From positions 124,001-188,000 of the forward strand of contig NZ_JNYY01000008.1 of the NCBI RefSeq assembly GCF_000716785.1: DNA of 64,000 nt. Reading direction: 5' to 3'. The notes under the pieces are model-generated. The model was given only the letters and a program-made list of their open reading frames with translations. It was not told the DNA's origin and ran no database searches. The position numbers and the translations under genes were made by a program. Numbering within the stretch: the stretch's first letter is position 1; every line of letters begins with the position of its first letter. This document shows, piece after piece, positions 29,856 through 38,793 of the stretch. The stretch is from Amycolatopsis vancoresmycina. Its GTDB lineage: Bacteria; Actinomycetota; Actinomycetes; Mycobacteriales; Pseudonocardiaceae.

Positions 29856-29882
29856 GGGAACACTTGCGAGCCGCGAAACGTC
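29856..29882 (+). promoter_or_regulatory. Candidate ECF-type sigma promoter upstream of the zinc-ribbon gene
   Basis: GGGAAC (29856-29861), 17 bp, then CGTC (29879-29882). This matches the general GGAAC / CGTY pattern of ECF sigma promoters such as SigE, SigR or SigH. The implied 5' untranslated region is about 115-120 nt. The same hexamer and spacing occur upstream of sigB at 50272-50298. Confidence 0.5.
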
Positions 29883-30006
29883 TGGAACAGTGGAAGCACG
29901 AACACGCGGAGCCGGAGGCGATCGCCGCCACCGGCAGCAGTCCCGAAGTGGGCGTAGCTGGATCGATGGCACCGGGCGACCGGTGCCGGGACGGAGGGAG
30001 ACCCCC

Positions 30007-30186
30007 ATGACATCGCCGACGCTCACCCGCCCCGAACTGACCGCCGCCGACCGCTGTGACCGGTGCGGAGCAGCAGCTCAGGTACGAGCCATCCTCAGCA
30101 CGGGTGGCGAACTGCTCTTCTGCGGGCACCACGCCCGCGAGCACGAGGCCAAGCTCAAGGAACTGTCCGCCGACATCCAGCGGTAA
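30007..30186 (+). CDS. Small zinc-ribbon protein (DUF7455-like)
   Basis: A 59-residue protein. CDRCG near residue 17 and FCGHH near residue 40 form a likely CxxC...CxxH zinc site, followed by a charged helix (EHEAKLKELSADIQ). I think this family is DUF7455, found across Actinobacteria, with no known function. The ATG follows an excellent ribosome binding site (GGAGGGAGACCCCC). A strong terminator sits 13 bp after the stop, so it is a single-gene unit. An ECF-like promoter is seen upstream. Confidence 0.8.
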   Translation: MTSPTLTRPELTAADRCDRCGAAAQVRAILSTGGELLFCGHHAREHEAKLKELSADIQR

Positions 30187-30198
30187 CACAGACGACCG

Positions 30199-30234
30199 AA
30201 AGGCGGCCGGTGCGCACAGGCACCGGCCGCCTTT
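30199..30234 (+). terminator. Terminator after the zinc-ribbon gene
   Basis: A perfect 15-bp stem, AAAGGCGGCCGGTGC (30199-30213) with its complement at 30220-30234, and a 6-nt loop. The stem ends in CCTTTC. It lies between convergent genes and may serve both strands. Confidence 0.8.
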
Positions 30235-30315
30235 CTGCATCTTGCAGATTGCGTGTCCGATATCACGGTACGGCCGCGAACCGCAGTGATTACGGACACG
30301 GAAGCGGACAGAAAA

Positions 30316-31497
30316 TCAGACAGAATCCAGCACGACTTCGAACGCCACTTCGGCCGCGCCCAGCAGCCGCCCGTCGGCTCCCAGTGCCGAGCTGACGATC
30401 CGCGTGCCGCCGACCGCGCGGCTCACCAGGCTGCGCCGCCGCACCTCGGCGCCGATGTGGCGCAGCACCGCCTCCGGCAGCACCGTCAGCAGGTCGCCGA
30501 GGATCACCAGCTGCGGGCCCAGCAGGTTGACGACGTTGATCAACCCCAGTGTCAGCCACTCCGCGAACTCCGCGAGCCGGGTCATCGCCGCCTCCGGGTC
30601 GCGGGCCAGCTCGCGCAGCTCGAACAGGATCGCCCCGCGTGCGGTGTCCTCGGCCAGGCCGAGCGCCCGGCACAGGGCCGCCTCGCCGACCTCGGTCTCC
30701 CAGCAGCCGCTGCTGCCGCAGTAGCAGGGGCGCCCGTCCGGGCGGATCACCATGTGGCCGATCTCGCCGACGTACCCCGAGCCGCCGCGCAGCGCCGAGC
30801 CTTCGGCGATGACGCCGCCGCCGACGCCGACGTCCGCCGAGATGTACACGATGTCGGACGCCCCGCGGGCGGCCCCGCGCAGGTGCTCGGCCACCGCGCC
30901 GAACTCGGCGTCGTTGCCGACCAGGATCGGGATCTGCAGCACCCCGCCGAGCCGCTCGCCCAGCGCCACGTCGGTCCAGCGCAGGTTCGGGGCCTCGTGC
31001 ACGTGCCCGTCCGCGCGCCGGACGACGCCGGGCACCGACACCCCGGCCGCCACCGGGGTCACGTCGAGGTCGCCGGCCAGGATGGCCGTCGACTCGATGA
31101 TGTGGGTGATGACCTCCTCGGGCCGGCCCATCCGGCCGCGCAGGTTCCAGCTGTTGCGGCCCAGGATCTGCCCGCCCAGCCCGACCAGGGCGATCGCGAC
31201 GTGCTCGACCTGCAGGTCGACCGCGAGCACGACCGCCGCGTGCGGCTGGGGCAGGACCAGGAGCGAGGGGCGGCCCGCCCCTCGTCCCGGCCTCGGCACC
31301 TTCTCCTCGACGACGCCGGCTTCGGCGAGCCCGTCGACGAGGGTCTTGATCGTGCTCCGGTTGAGCCCCAGCTCCGCGGCCAGGGTCGCCCGGGTGCTCG
31401 GCCCGCCGACGTGCAGCAGGCGGAGCAGGGTCGTGCGGTTGTGCCGGCGCACCTCGTCCGGTCGTGCAACGGGCGTGCTGGTCACGGGCTTTATCAT
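30316..31497 (-). CDS. ROK family transcriptional regulator of the xylose-type importer
   Basis: A 393-residue regulator. The N-terminal winged helix-turn-helix (residues ~15-75, with ATLAAELGLNRSTIKTLVDGL) is fused to a ROK sugar-kinase-like domain. The domain keeps the sugar site (GNDAEFGAVAE) and the ROK zinc motif (CYCGSSGCWE). Proteins like this (XylR, NagC, Mlc) repress sugar uptake genes until the sugar or its phosphate binds. It begins 11 bp after the permease stop and is the last gene of the operon, so it probably regulates its own transport genes; the palindrome at 35095-35121 is the likely operator. Confidence 0.88.
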   Translation of the reverse strand: MIKPVTSTPVARPDEVRRHNRTTLLRLLHVGGPSTRATLAAELGLNRSTIKTLVDGLAEAGVVEEKVPRPGRGAGRPSLLVLPQPHAAVVLAVDLQVEHVAIALVGLGGQILGRNSWNLRGRMGRPEEVITHIIESTAILAGDLDVTPVAAGVSVPGVVRRADGHVHEAPNLRWTDVALGERLGGVLQIPILVGNDAEFGAVAEHLRGAARGASDIVYISADVGVGGGVIAEGSALRGGSGYVGEIGHMVIRPDGRPCYCGSSGCWETEVGEAALCRALGLAEDTARGAILFELRELARDPEAAMTRLAEFAEWLTLGLINVVNLLGPQLVILGDLLTVLPEAVLRHIGAEVRRRSLVSRAVGGTRIVSSALGADGRLLGAAEVAFEVVLDSV

Positions 31498-31508
31498 CCC
31501 ATGCTGGT

Positions 31509-32996
31509 TCAGCGCGCCGACGCAGCCGCGCGGCGCCGGGACAGCGCGTCGACCGTGGCGGCGAGCAGCAGGACCAGACCGGTGATGATGTTGACCACCG
31601 CGGCCGGCTGCTTGAGCAGGCCCAGGCCGTTGATGACGACGGCGATCACGAGCCCGCCGACCACCGCGTCGGAGACCCGGCCCTTGCCGCCGAACAGCGA
31701 CGTGCCGCCGATGACGGCCGAACCGACCGCGAACAGCAGCGTGTTCAGGCCACCGGACTGCGGGCTGACCGAACCGACCTTCGACGCGGCGACGATGCCG
31801 CCGATGGCCGCGACCGCCGAGCCGATGACGAACACGCTCGCGCGGATCTTCGGCACGTCGATACCGGCGCGGCGGGCAGCTTCCTTGTTGCCGCCGACCG
31901 CGTAGACGTACCGGCCGTACTTGGTCCGGTTGAGCACGTAGGTCCCGGCCACCAGCAGCGCCAGCATGATCGGGATGACGTACGGGACACCCTGGATCGT
32001 CACGACCGTCTTGTTCGGCGAGCGGTCGATCGTCAGCAGCCAGGTGCCCACCGCCGACAGCACGACGAGCGCGCCGACCTTGACCAGCACCAGCGCCGTC
32101 GGCTGGACGACCAGGCCGCGCTGGAGCCGCTTGAAGTGGCTGGTCAGCGTGATCACCGCGAACCCGCCGGCCGCGACGAGGAAGAAGATCCAGCTGCCCA
32201 GGATGTTCAGGTTGCCGTTGGCGATCTTGTACAGGACGTCCGAGTTGCTGATGCCGATCGTGCCGCCCTCACCGATGAACTGCAGCAGCACGCCCTGCCA
32301 CACGATGAACAGCGCCAGCGTCACGACGAAGGACGGCATGCCGATCTTCGACACGAGGAAGCCGGTGATGCAGCCGATCGCGGTGCCGACGCAGATGGCC
32401 AGCAGGATCTCGAGCCACGCGTTGGCGGGCACCCCGATCGCGACGATCAGCAGGCCGATCAGCGAAAGCGCGGCACCGGCCCAGATCCGCTGGTAGGCCG
32501 ACAGCAGCATGGCCACGGCGAGGACCGCGATGAACGTGACGAACACGCCGGTTCCCAGCGAGCCCAGCAGGTTCCCGGCGTGCACGTAGTGCAGGGCCAT
32601 CACCGACGCGGCGGTGCCGGACGCGACACCGGCGGCGAGGTCGATCTCGCCGAGCAGCAGCACGAAGACGATGCCCATCGCGATGATGATCACGCCCGCG
32701 CCCTGCGGGAACACGTTCGCGATGTTCGCCAGGGTGAAGAAGTTGTCCGACAGCGCGCTGAACAGGATGACCAGCACGAGCAGGCCGAACAGCGACGGCA
32801 GCGCGCCGAGCTCACCGGCCCGCAGGCGGGCGAAGTAGTCGCGGACGGCTTCGCCGGTTGACATCGATGTCGTGTCGATGCCGAAGTCGGAGATGGCCCC
32901 GGTGGGGGCCTGGGTCTGCGCGAGCGCGTCGGCAGGCGTGCCGACCTCGTGCTTGGCAGGGGTTTCAGTCATTTCCGGTTCTTTCTTCCCGCTCAC
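31509..32996 (-). CDS. Sugar ABC transporter permease (XylH/RbsC family)
   Basis: A 495-residue membrane protein with a cytoplasmic N-terminus of ~65 residues and about 12-14 hydrophobic segments, longer than the E. coli RbsC type. Family motifs include GIVFVLLLGEIDLAAGVASG and the coupling-loop region YVYAVGGNKEAARRAGIDV (seen in part as AVGGNKEAARRAGI). It forms the channel of a pentose-type importer. GTG 32996 overlaps the ATPase stop by 4 bp; an alternative ATG at 32972 has GGAAGAAAG about 10 nt upstream. Confidence 0.88.
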   Translation of the reverse strand: MSGKKEPEMTETPAKHEVGTPADALAQTQAPTGAISDFGIDTTSMSTGEAVRDYFARLRAGELGALPSLFGLLVLVILFSALSDNFFTLANIANVFPQGAGVIIIAMGIVFVLLLGEIDLAAGVASGTAASVMALHYVHAGNLLGSLGTGVFVTFIAVLAVAMLLSAYQRIWAGAALSLIGLLIVAIGVPANAWLEILLAICVGTAIGCITGFLVSKIGMPSFVVTLALFIVWQGVLLQFIGEGGTIGISNSDVLYKIANGNLNILGSWIFFLVAAGGFAVITLTSHFKRLQRGLVVQPTALVLVKVGALVVLSAVGTWLLTIDRSPNKTVVTIQGVPYVIPIMLALLVAGTYVLNRTKYGRYVYAVGGNKEAARRAGIDVPKIRASVFVIGSAVAAIGGIVAASKVGSVSPQSGGLNTLLFAVGSAVIGGTSLFGGKGRVSDAVVGGLVIAVVINGLGLLKQPAAVVNIITGLVLLLAATVDALSRRRAAASAR

Positions 32997-33766
32997 AGGA
33001 CCACGGCTTCGGGCCGGGCCAGGCCGAGGTCACCGGAGCGACCGGCGGTGATCAGTTCCACGACCTGGCCGTGGGTGACGTCCTTCGTGTGCACCTCGGC
33101 GACGAGCCGGCCGAGGTAGAGCACGGCGATGCGGTCGGCGACCTCGAACACGTCGGCCATGTTGTGGCTGATCAGCACGACCCCCAGGCCCTGCTCGGCC
33201 AGCCGCCGGACCAGGTCGAGCACCTGCCGGGTCTGCGCGACGCCGAGGGCGGCGGTCGGCTCGTCCAGCACGACGACCTTGCTGTTCCACAGCACCGACT
33301 TCGCGATGGCGACGGTCTGCCGCTGGCCACCGGACAGCGAGGAGACCGGCGTGCGGACCGACTTCACGGTCCGAACCGACAGGGAGGCCAGCGTCTCGCG
33401 GGCGGCCTTCTCCATGCTGGCTTCGTCGAGCTTCCACGAACTGCCGCGCTCGCGGCCGAGGAACATGTTCTGGACGATGTCGAGGTTGTCGGCGAGCGCG
33501 AGGTCCTGGTAGACGACCTCGATGCCGAGCTCGGCCGCGTCCTTCGGGCCGCGGATGTGGGCGTCCTGCCCGTTGAACCGCACGGCCCCCGAGTCGTACG
33601 GGTGGATGCCGGCGATGCACTTGACGAGGGTCGACTTGCCGGCACCGTTGTCGCCGACCAGTGCGGTCACTTCGCCCGCGCGCACGTCGAAGTCCACGTC
33701 GTGGAGGACGTGGACCGGCCCGAAGCTCTTGTTCAGGCCCTTGATCTCGAGAATGGGCTCACTCAT
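32993..33766 (-). CDS. Sugar ABC transporter ATP-binding protein (XylG-like, single domain)
   Basis: A 257-residue ATPase with one complete nucleotide-binding domain: Walker A GDNGAGKSTL, Q-loop YQDLAL, signature LSGGQRQTVAIAK, Walker B VVVLDEPTAALG and switch His ISHN. E. coli XylG has two such domains (~510 residues); the half-size form is normal in actinobacterial xylose-type systems and would act as a homodimer. It drives the permease it overlaps by 4 bp. Confidence 0.9.
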   Translation of the reverse strand: MSEPILEIKGLNKSFGPVHVLHDVDFDVRAGEVTALVGDNGAGKSTLVKCIAGIHPYDSGAVRFNGQDAHIRGPKDAAELGIEVVYQDLALADNLDIVQNMFLGRERGSSWKLDEASMEKAARETLASLSVRTVKSVRTPVSSLSGGQRQTVAIAKSVLWNSKVVVLDEPTAALGVAQTRQVLDLVRRLAEQGLGVVLISHNMADVFEVADRIAVLYLGRLVAEVHTKDVTHGQVVELITAGRSGDLGLARPEAVVL

Positions 33767-33791
33767 GGCTGGCTTTTCTCCTGGGTGGGGA

Positions 33792-33832
33792 CCGGGCCGG
33801 GACGCGCCGTCGGGGTGCGCGTCCCGGCCCGG
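33792..33832 (-). terminator. Strong intercistronic hairpin between the binding-protein and ATPase genes
   Basis: CCGGGCCGGGACGCG (33792-33806) pairs perfectly with 33818-33832 around an 11-nt loop, in the 90-bp gap between the two cistrons. There is no T-tract. In binding-protein operons such hairpins protect the upstream message or stop part of the transcripts, giving excess binding protein. Confidence 0.65.
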
Positions 33833-33856
33833 CTGTTCATGGGTACTGCCGGGTGA

Positions 33857-34996
33857 TCAGGAGATGCCGAGCGAGCTGCACTTGGCGGCGAGGTCGCCAC
33901 CGCAGATCTCGGCCGCCTTCACGTAGCCCTGCGTCACGACGGTCTTGATGTCCTTCGCCAGGATCGTCGTCGGGGTCAGCAGCACGGACTTGATGTCGCG
34001 GTTGCCCTTCGGGTCGTGCAGCTTGCCCGTGGCGATGGCGTCGGCACCGGCCTTGTCACCCTTGGCCAGCGCGGCAGCCAGCTTCGCGCTCGCCTCCGCC
34101 TCTTCCTTGATCGGCTTGAAGACGGTCATGTACTGCTCGCCGCGCATGACCGCCATCAGGCCGTCGGCGGTGGCGTCCTGGCCGGTGACCGGGACCTTCC
34201 CGTTGAGGCCGTTCTTCTTCAGGATGGTGATGACCGCGCCGGCCAGACCGTCGTTCGCCGCGACGACGCCGTCGACCTTGCCCGCGTTGGCCTGGAAGAT
34301 CTGCTCGAACGTCGTGCCGCCGAGCTGGTTGTCCCAGTCGTTGATCGGCTGCTTCTGGATCCGCTTCAGCTTGCCCGACGAGACCAGCGGCTCGAGCACG
34401 GAGTCCTGGCCGTTGGTGAACAGGGTCGCGTTGTTGTCGGTCGGGGCGCCCTCGATCTGGACGAAACCCGCGCCGGCCTTGTCCTTCAGCGCGTCCGCCA
34501 TGGCCTGGCCCTGGAGCTGGCCGACCTTCTCGTTGTCGAACGAGACGTAGTAGTCGGCGCTGCCGCCGAGGCTCGGGCGGTCGTAGTCGATGACCGGGAT
34601 GCCCGCCGTCTTCGCCTTCGCCTCGACCGCGGCACCGACGGCCGGGTCGGACGGGGCGATGATCAGGACCTTGACGCCGGAGCTGATGAAGCCGTCGGCC
34701 AGCGTGGAGAACTTCTGGGCGTCGCCCTGGGCGTTCTGGACGTCGGCGTCGAAGCCCTGCGCCGCGAGCGCGGCCTGGAGCATCGGCTTGTCGAAGGCTT
34801 CCCAGCGGGCCGAGCTGGCGGTCTCCGGCAGGATGACGCCGACCTTGCCGCTGGCGCCGCCGCCGGCGGCCGGAGCGGACGAGGAGGCGGAGTTGCTCCC
34901 CGTGCCCCCGCTGTTCGAACTGTTGGTACCGCAAGCGGTCAGCACCAGGCCGGTGCTCACCGTGGCGGCGAGGAGGGTAAGGGTTCTGGTGCGCAT
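33857..34996 (-). CDS. Sugar ABC transporter substrate-binding lipoprotein (XylF-like)
   Basis: A 379-residue lipoprotein. The signal peptide ends in the lipobox VLTACG (Cys near residue 22), followed by a Ser/Gly-rich linker and a type I periplasmic-binding-protein fold. Segments such as IIAPSDPAVGAAVEAKA, IPVIDYDRPS, DGVVAANDGLAGAVI and VPVTGQDATADGLMAVMRGE are typical of XylF, the D-xylose binding protein. It is the first gene of the operon, and the operator candidate is ~100 nt upstream of the start. Confidence 0.9.
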   Translation of the reverse strand: MRTRTLTLLAATVSTGLVLTACGTNSSNSGGTGSNSASSSAPAAGGGASGKVGVILPETASSARWEAFDKPMLQAALAAQGFDADVQNAQGDAQKFSTLADGFISSGVKVLIIAPSDPAVGAAVEAKAKTAGIPVIDYDRPSLGGSADYYVSFDNEKVGQLQGQAMADALKDKAGAGFVQIEGAPTDNNATLFTNGQDSVLEPLVSSGKLKRIQKQPINDWDNQLGGTTFEQIFQANAGKVDGVVAANDGLAGAVITILKKNGLNGKVPVTGQDATADGLMAVMRGEQYMTVFKPIKEEAEASAKLAAALAKGDKAGADAIATGKLHDPKGNRDIKSVLLTPTTILAKDIKTVVTQGYVKAAEICGGDLAAKCSSLGIS

Positions 34997-35094
34997 CCTC
35001 GTTCCTTCCGGATCCAAGCATTGGTGACGAGCGGCCGTCGGCGTCTGCGTCGGGCCAGCGAGGCGGCGATCCGGGAGGCCCGGCGCACCGTCGC

Positions 35095-35121
35095 GCATAT
35101 GTTGTGGGCGACAACATATGC
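35095..35121. promoter_or_regulatory. Palindromic operator candidate upstream of the xylose-type operon
   Basis: GCATATGTTGT (35095-35105), five bases, then its exact complement ACAACATATGC (35111-35121). The A/T-rich arms stand out in GC-rich DNA. Position, ~100 nt before the first gene of an operon that ends in a ROK regulator, fits a ROK-type operator. Confidence 0.6.
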
Positions 35122-35123
35122 CG

Positions 35124-35590
35124 CTGAGCGGCTGCGGGGAAGATAGCTGGATCGATTAAATGACACCAATTGGACACGGTTCGGCAACACGGGCTGAACC
35201 TCGCCCGGAAAGAGTAGATCCGCTGACGATGTGATCGCCAGCACTCACCGTAAGTTACATCGATGTTTCACAGGACCGTGACACTGGTCCGGTCGTGTGC
35301 ACCGAGCGCAACCCCGTGGCGAATCCACGTCTTTGCCCCGGGATCGGTCGCCGACTTGCGGACTTCGTGGCCGGAACTGCCCGATCGGCCGGATTGCCGG
35401 GGGCGGACGGGCAGTCCGGTGGTGACACGGCGGTACGCAGCGTCACAAGCCCGGCGGTGCGGTGATCCGGCCGCGGCGGAGACGGACGGTGATCGCCGGA
35501 ACTTCAGCCTCCCGGGCGACAGCAGGCGCCAGCGGGCCTCCCGGACGGCTGCGGGCGCGAGCAGGCGCTTCCCGGCGCCGGGCGAGCCCC
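35124..35590. other. Intergenic region, no gene seen
   Basis: A 467-bp gap between the operator and the 3' end of the helicase gene. It has A/T-richer patches (around 35142-35165 and 35240-35275) that may be promoter DNA for the importer operon read leftward. Open frames are short and unconvincing. Confidence 0.4.
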
Positions 35591-37327
35591 CTACCAGGAG
35601 CGCAGGGTGACGATCCGTTCTTCCAGCTGCTCGACGGTCGCCATCGCGGTCACCGGCCCGCCGCAGACCCGCCGCAGCTCGTTGTGGATCGCGCCGTGCG
35701 GCTTCTTCGTCCGGTGGTGGTACATCCCCACCAGCGCGTTCAGCTCCTTGCGCAGCGCACCGAGCCGCTCGCTCACCGACTGCGGCCGGGCGGCCGGCGG
35801 CGGCGCCTCCTCCTTGGCGGGCTTCCGGCGCTTCTCGTCCGCGATCTGCTCTTCCTGGCGCTTGCGCAGCAGCGCGCGCACCTGGTCCGGCTCCAGCAGC
35901 CCCGGCAGGCCCAGGTACTCCTGCTCCTCGTCGGACCCCGAGAACACCGCCGTGCCGAACGAGTTGCCGTCGTAGATGACCTGGTCGAGCTCGGCCGAGG
36001 CGCCCAGCGACGTGAACGCCTTCTCCTCCTCGCCCGGCTCGTCCTCGGTGCGGTTGGCCTGGGCCAGGAGCTCGTCCTCCCAGCCCTCCTTCTCGCGGTG
36101 CGGCTTGCCGAGCACGTGGTCGCGCTGGGCCTCCAGCTCGCTGGCCAGCTCCAGCAGCACCGGCACCGACGGCAGGAACACGCTCGCCGTCTCGCCCTTC
36201 TTGCGGGCCCGCACGTACCGGCCGATCGCCTGGGCGAAGAACAGCGGGGTCGACGCGCTCGTCGCGTACACGCCCACGGCCAGGCGCGGGACGTCGACGC
36301 CTTCGGAGACCATCCGGACCGCGACGATCCAGCGCTCGTTCGTCTCGGAGAACTCCTTGATCCGGCCCGAGGCCTTCGGGTCGTCCGAGAGCACCAGCGT
36401 CGGCATCTCGCCGGAGATCCGCTCCAGGATCTTCGCGTACGCCCGCGCCGAGTCCTGGTCCGTCGCGATCACCAGGCCACCCGCGTCCGGCACGCTCTGG
36501 CGGACCTGCGACAGCCGCGTGTCGGCCGCCTGCAGCACCGCCGGGATCCACTCGCCGGCCGGGTCGAGCGCCGTCCGCCACGCCCGGGCGTTCTGCTCCG
36601 CGGTCAGCGGCTCGCCGAGCCGGGCGGTGAACTCCTCGCCCGCGCTCGTGCGCCAGGACGCCTCGCCCGAGTACGCGAGGAAGACGACCGGCCGGACCAC
36701 GCCGTCGGCCAGGGCGTCCGCGTAGCCGTACGCGTGGTCGGCCTTGCTGCGCTGGAAGCCGCCGGAGTCCGGCTCGTAGGTGACGAACGGGATGGCCGAG
36801 TCGTCCGACCGGAACGGCGTCCCGGTCAGCGACAGGCGCCGGACGGCCGGGGTGAACGCCTCGCGGATCGCGTCACCCCAGGACTTCGCGTCGCCGCCGT
36901 GGTGGATCTCGTCGAGGATCACCAGCGTCTTGCGGTTCTCCGTGCGCACCCGGTGCAGCGTCGGGTGCGCCGCGACCTGCGCGTACGTCAGCGCGACCCC
37001 GTTGTAGTCGGACGAGGTTACGCCGGTGGTGTTGCGGAAGTTCGAGTCGATGGCGATGCCGGCCGCCGCGGCCGAGGCCGCCCACTGGTGCTTGAGGTGC
37101 TCGGTCGGCGTGACGATGGTGACCGCTTCGATCGTGCGGTCGCTGAGCAGCTCCGCGGCGATCCGGAGGCCGAACACCGTCTTGCCGGCCCCCGGCGTCG
37201 CCACCGCGAGGAAGTCCTTCGGCTTCTGCGTCAGGTACTTGGTGAGCGCCCGCCGCTGCCACGCCCGCAGCGGGCGCGCGGTCGAGTCCTTCTCCGCGGG
37301 AGGCGCCCCGAGCTGCGTCTCCGTCAT
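35591..37327 (-). CDS. DEAD/DEAH-box helicase (superfamily 2)
   Basis: A 578-residue ATP-dependent helicase. N-terminal RecA lobe: Q-like RPLRAWQRRAL, motif I TPGAGKTVFG, motif Ia TPTEHLKHQW, motif II (Walker B) ILDEIHH and motif III LTGTPFRSD. Second lobe: GGLVIATDQDSARAYAKIL, VSEGVDVPRL and motif VI QAIGRYVRARK. The C-terminal ~130 residues are charged with a coiled-coil-like region (LRKRQEEQIADEKRRKP). It resembles the UvrB/type III restriction-helicase-like proteins common in actinobacteria; the substrate (DNA or RNA) is unknown. Divergent from the yihY gene by about 220 bp. Confidence 0.88.
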   Translation of the reverse strand: MTETQLGAPPAEKDSTARPLRAWQRRALTKYLTQKPKDFLAVATPGAGKTVFGLRIAAELLSDRTIEAVTIVTPTEHLKHQWAASAAAAGIAIDSNFRNTTGVTSSDYNGVALTYAQVAAHPTLHRVRTENRKTLVILDEIHHGGDAKSWGDAIREAFTPAVRRLSLTGTPFRSDDSAIPFVTYEPDSGGFQRSKADHAYGYADALADGVVRPVVFLAYSGEASWRTSAGEEFTARLGEPLTAEQNARAWRTALDPAGEWIPAVLQAADTRLSQVRQSVPDAGGLVIATDQDSARAYAKILERISGEMPTLVLSDDPKASGRIKEFSETNERWIVAVRMVSEGVDVPRLAVGVYATSASTPLFFAQAIGRYVRARKKGETASVFLPSVPVLLELASELEAQRDHVLGKPHREKEGWEDELLAQANRTEDEPGEEEKAFTSLGASAELDQVIYDGNSFGTAVFSGSDEEQEYLGLPGLLEPDQVRALLRKRQEEQIADEKRRKPAKEEAPPPAARPQSVSERLGALRKELNALVGMYHHRTKKPHGAIHNELRRVCGGPVTAMATVEQLEERIVTLRSW

Positions 37328-37552
37328 GCCGGTCCTCCCCCTCGCTCATGCCTTTGACGTGCGAAAACCCTCACTGTGGTACCGACTTCTGCGTCATTGA
37401 CCGGTCGGCGACTGCGGTGAGGGCACTGGAGCGAGTCTACCGGCCGGGTCCGACAGTTCCGGGCACCGGCACGGGTGATGTCCGCCGACACGCCCGGCCG
37501 CAGGGGGTGTGACGAGCCAAATCAGCACGGATGGACCATGCTGGGACACGTC

Positions 37553-38704
37553 ATGGGTGAGGTGCAGCCGTCCGCAGCGACGAAGGTGGCCCGCAAGGGG
37601 CCGTGGCGGCTCGTCACGCGCACGTTCGCCAAGGCATGGGAGGGCAACATCTTCTCCGAGGCCGCCGAGGCGGCCTTCTGGCAGACGCTCTCCCTCCCGC
37701 CGCTGCTGCTCGGCCTGCTGGGCAGCCTGGGCTTCGTCGGCGAGTGGTTCGGGCAGGACGTCGTCGCCGCGGTGCACGACCGGATCATCGGCTTCTGCCG
37801 GACAGTGTTCAGCCAGAACGCCGTGCACGACATCATCGAGCCGACGGTCAACAGCATCCTCACCGTCGGCAAGGGCGAGATCGTCTCGGTCGGCTTCCTC
37901 ATCTCGCTGTGGGCGGGTTCGTCGGCGATGTCGTCGTTCGTGGACGCGATCACCGTCGCGCACGACCAGTACGGCGTCCGCAACGACGTCTGGCAGCGGA
38001 TCTTCGCGCTGCTGCTCTACCTGTGCGGCCTGGTGATCCTGGTCGTCGGGCTGCCGCTGCTGGCGATCGGCCCCGACCTGCTGCCGGAGTTCTTCCCGGT
38101 GGCCTGGCGCCCCACCGTGACGTCGTGGGTGAGCGCGCTGTACTTCCCGACCCTCGGCGTGATGATCACGCTCGCGCTGACCACGTTGTACAAGCTCGCG
38201 CTGCCGCGGAAGCTGCCGTGGCACCGCGGGCTGCCGGGCGCGGTGCTCGCCATGGTCGTGTTCCTGCTGTCCTCGGTCGGCCTGCGCGTCTACCTGAACT
38301 GGATCACCAAGACCGGCTACACCTACGGCGCGCTGGCCGCGCCGATCGCCTTCCTGCTGCTGATGTTCTTCATCGGGCTGGCCGTCGTGGGCGGCGCGTA
38401 CTTCAACAGCGCCATCCAGGAACTGTGGCCGGCCAAGGCGACCCGGCGGCAGCGGCGCAAGTGGCGGCGGCTGGAGATGGAACGCGCCTCCGAGCGGCTG
38501 CGCACGGAAGAGGGCCGCAAGCTCTGGGACCGCACGACCACGCCGCTGCGGCGCCCGCGCGCGGAAGACGTCTCCCCCAACGGCACCGGGCCCGAGCCGT
38601 CCGAAGAGGACACCTCGTCACCGAGCGCGCCCGAACCGGCACCCAGCGCAGCTCAGGGGCGCGCATCCACCGAAGGGACGACCCGGAATCCACCCCCAGA
38701 CTGA
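37553..38704 (+). CDS. YihY/virulence factor BrkB family membrane protein
   Basis: About 383 residues with six transmembrane helices in a YihY/BrkB domain: SEAAEAAFWQTLSLPPLLLG, then LISLWAGSSAMSSFVDAI and FLLLMFFIGLAVVGGAYFNS. The C-terminal ~75 residues are a charged, proline-rich cytoplasmic tail. The family was once called RNase BN but is not a ribonuclease; a transport or envelope role is likely. ATG 37553 has GCTGGGAC 5-8 nt upstream; ATG 37538 is also possible. In mycobacteria a YihY gene lies near sigB with DUF3039 and DUF3099, as in this window. Confidence 0.82.
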   Translation: MGEVQPSAATKVARKGPWRLVTRTFAKAWEGNIFSEAAEAAFWQTLSLPPLLLGLLGSLGFVGEWFGQDVVAAVHDRIIGFCRTVFSQNAVHDIIEPTVNSILTVGKGEIVSVGFLISLWAGSSAMSSFVDAITVAHDQYGVRNDVWQRIFALLLYLCGLVILVVGLPLLAIGPDLLPEFFPVAWRPTVTSWVSALYFPTLGVMITLALTTLYKLALPRKLPWHRGLPGAVLAMVVFLLSSVGLRVYLNWITKTGYTYGALAAPIAFLLLMFFIGLAVVGGAYFNSAIQELWPAKATRRQRRKWRRLEMERASERLRTEEGRKLWDRTTTPLRRPRAEDVSPNGTGPEPSEEDTSSPSAPEPAPSAAQGRASTEGTTRNPPPD

Positions 38705-38793
38705 GTCGCTCCTCAGGTCGGACATGGGACGCTTCCCCCGTCACTGACGCAGACGTCGGTCGTCGCGTCGTTCCCGAGGGGGTTTTCCACGTC

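Noticed and set aside
29835..30010. 57-codon frame ending in an ATGA overlap with the zinc-ribbon gene
   Set aside because: The likely ECF promoter for the downstream gene lies inside it, and the frame has no ribosome binding site or similarity that I recognise.
37603..38790. Extension of the RND open frame upstream to 37603
   Set aside because: That part overlaps the yihY gene in another frame; the RND protein starts at ATG 38794 just before its first membrane helix.
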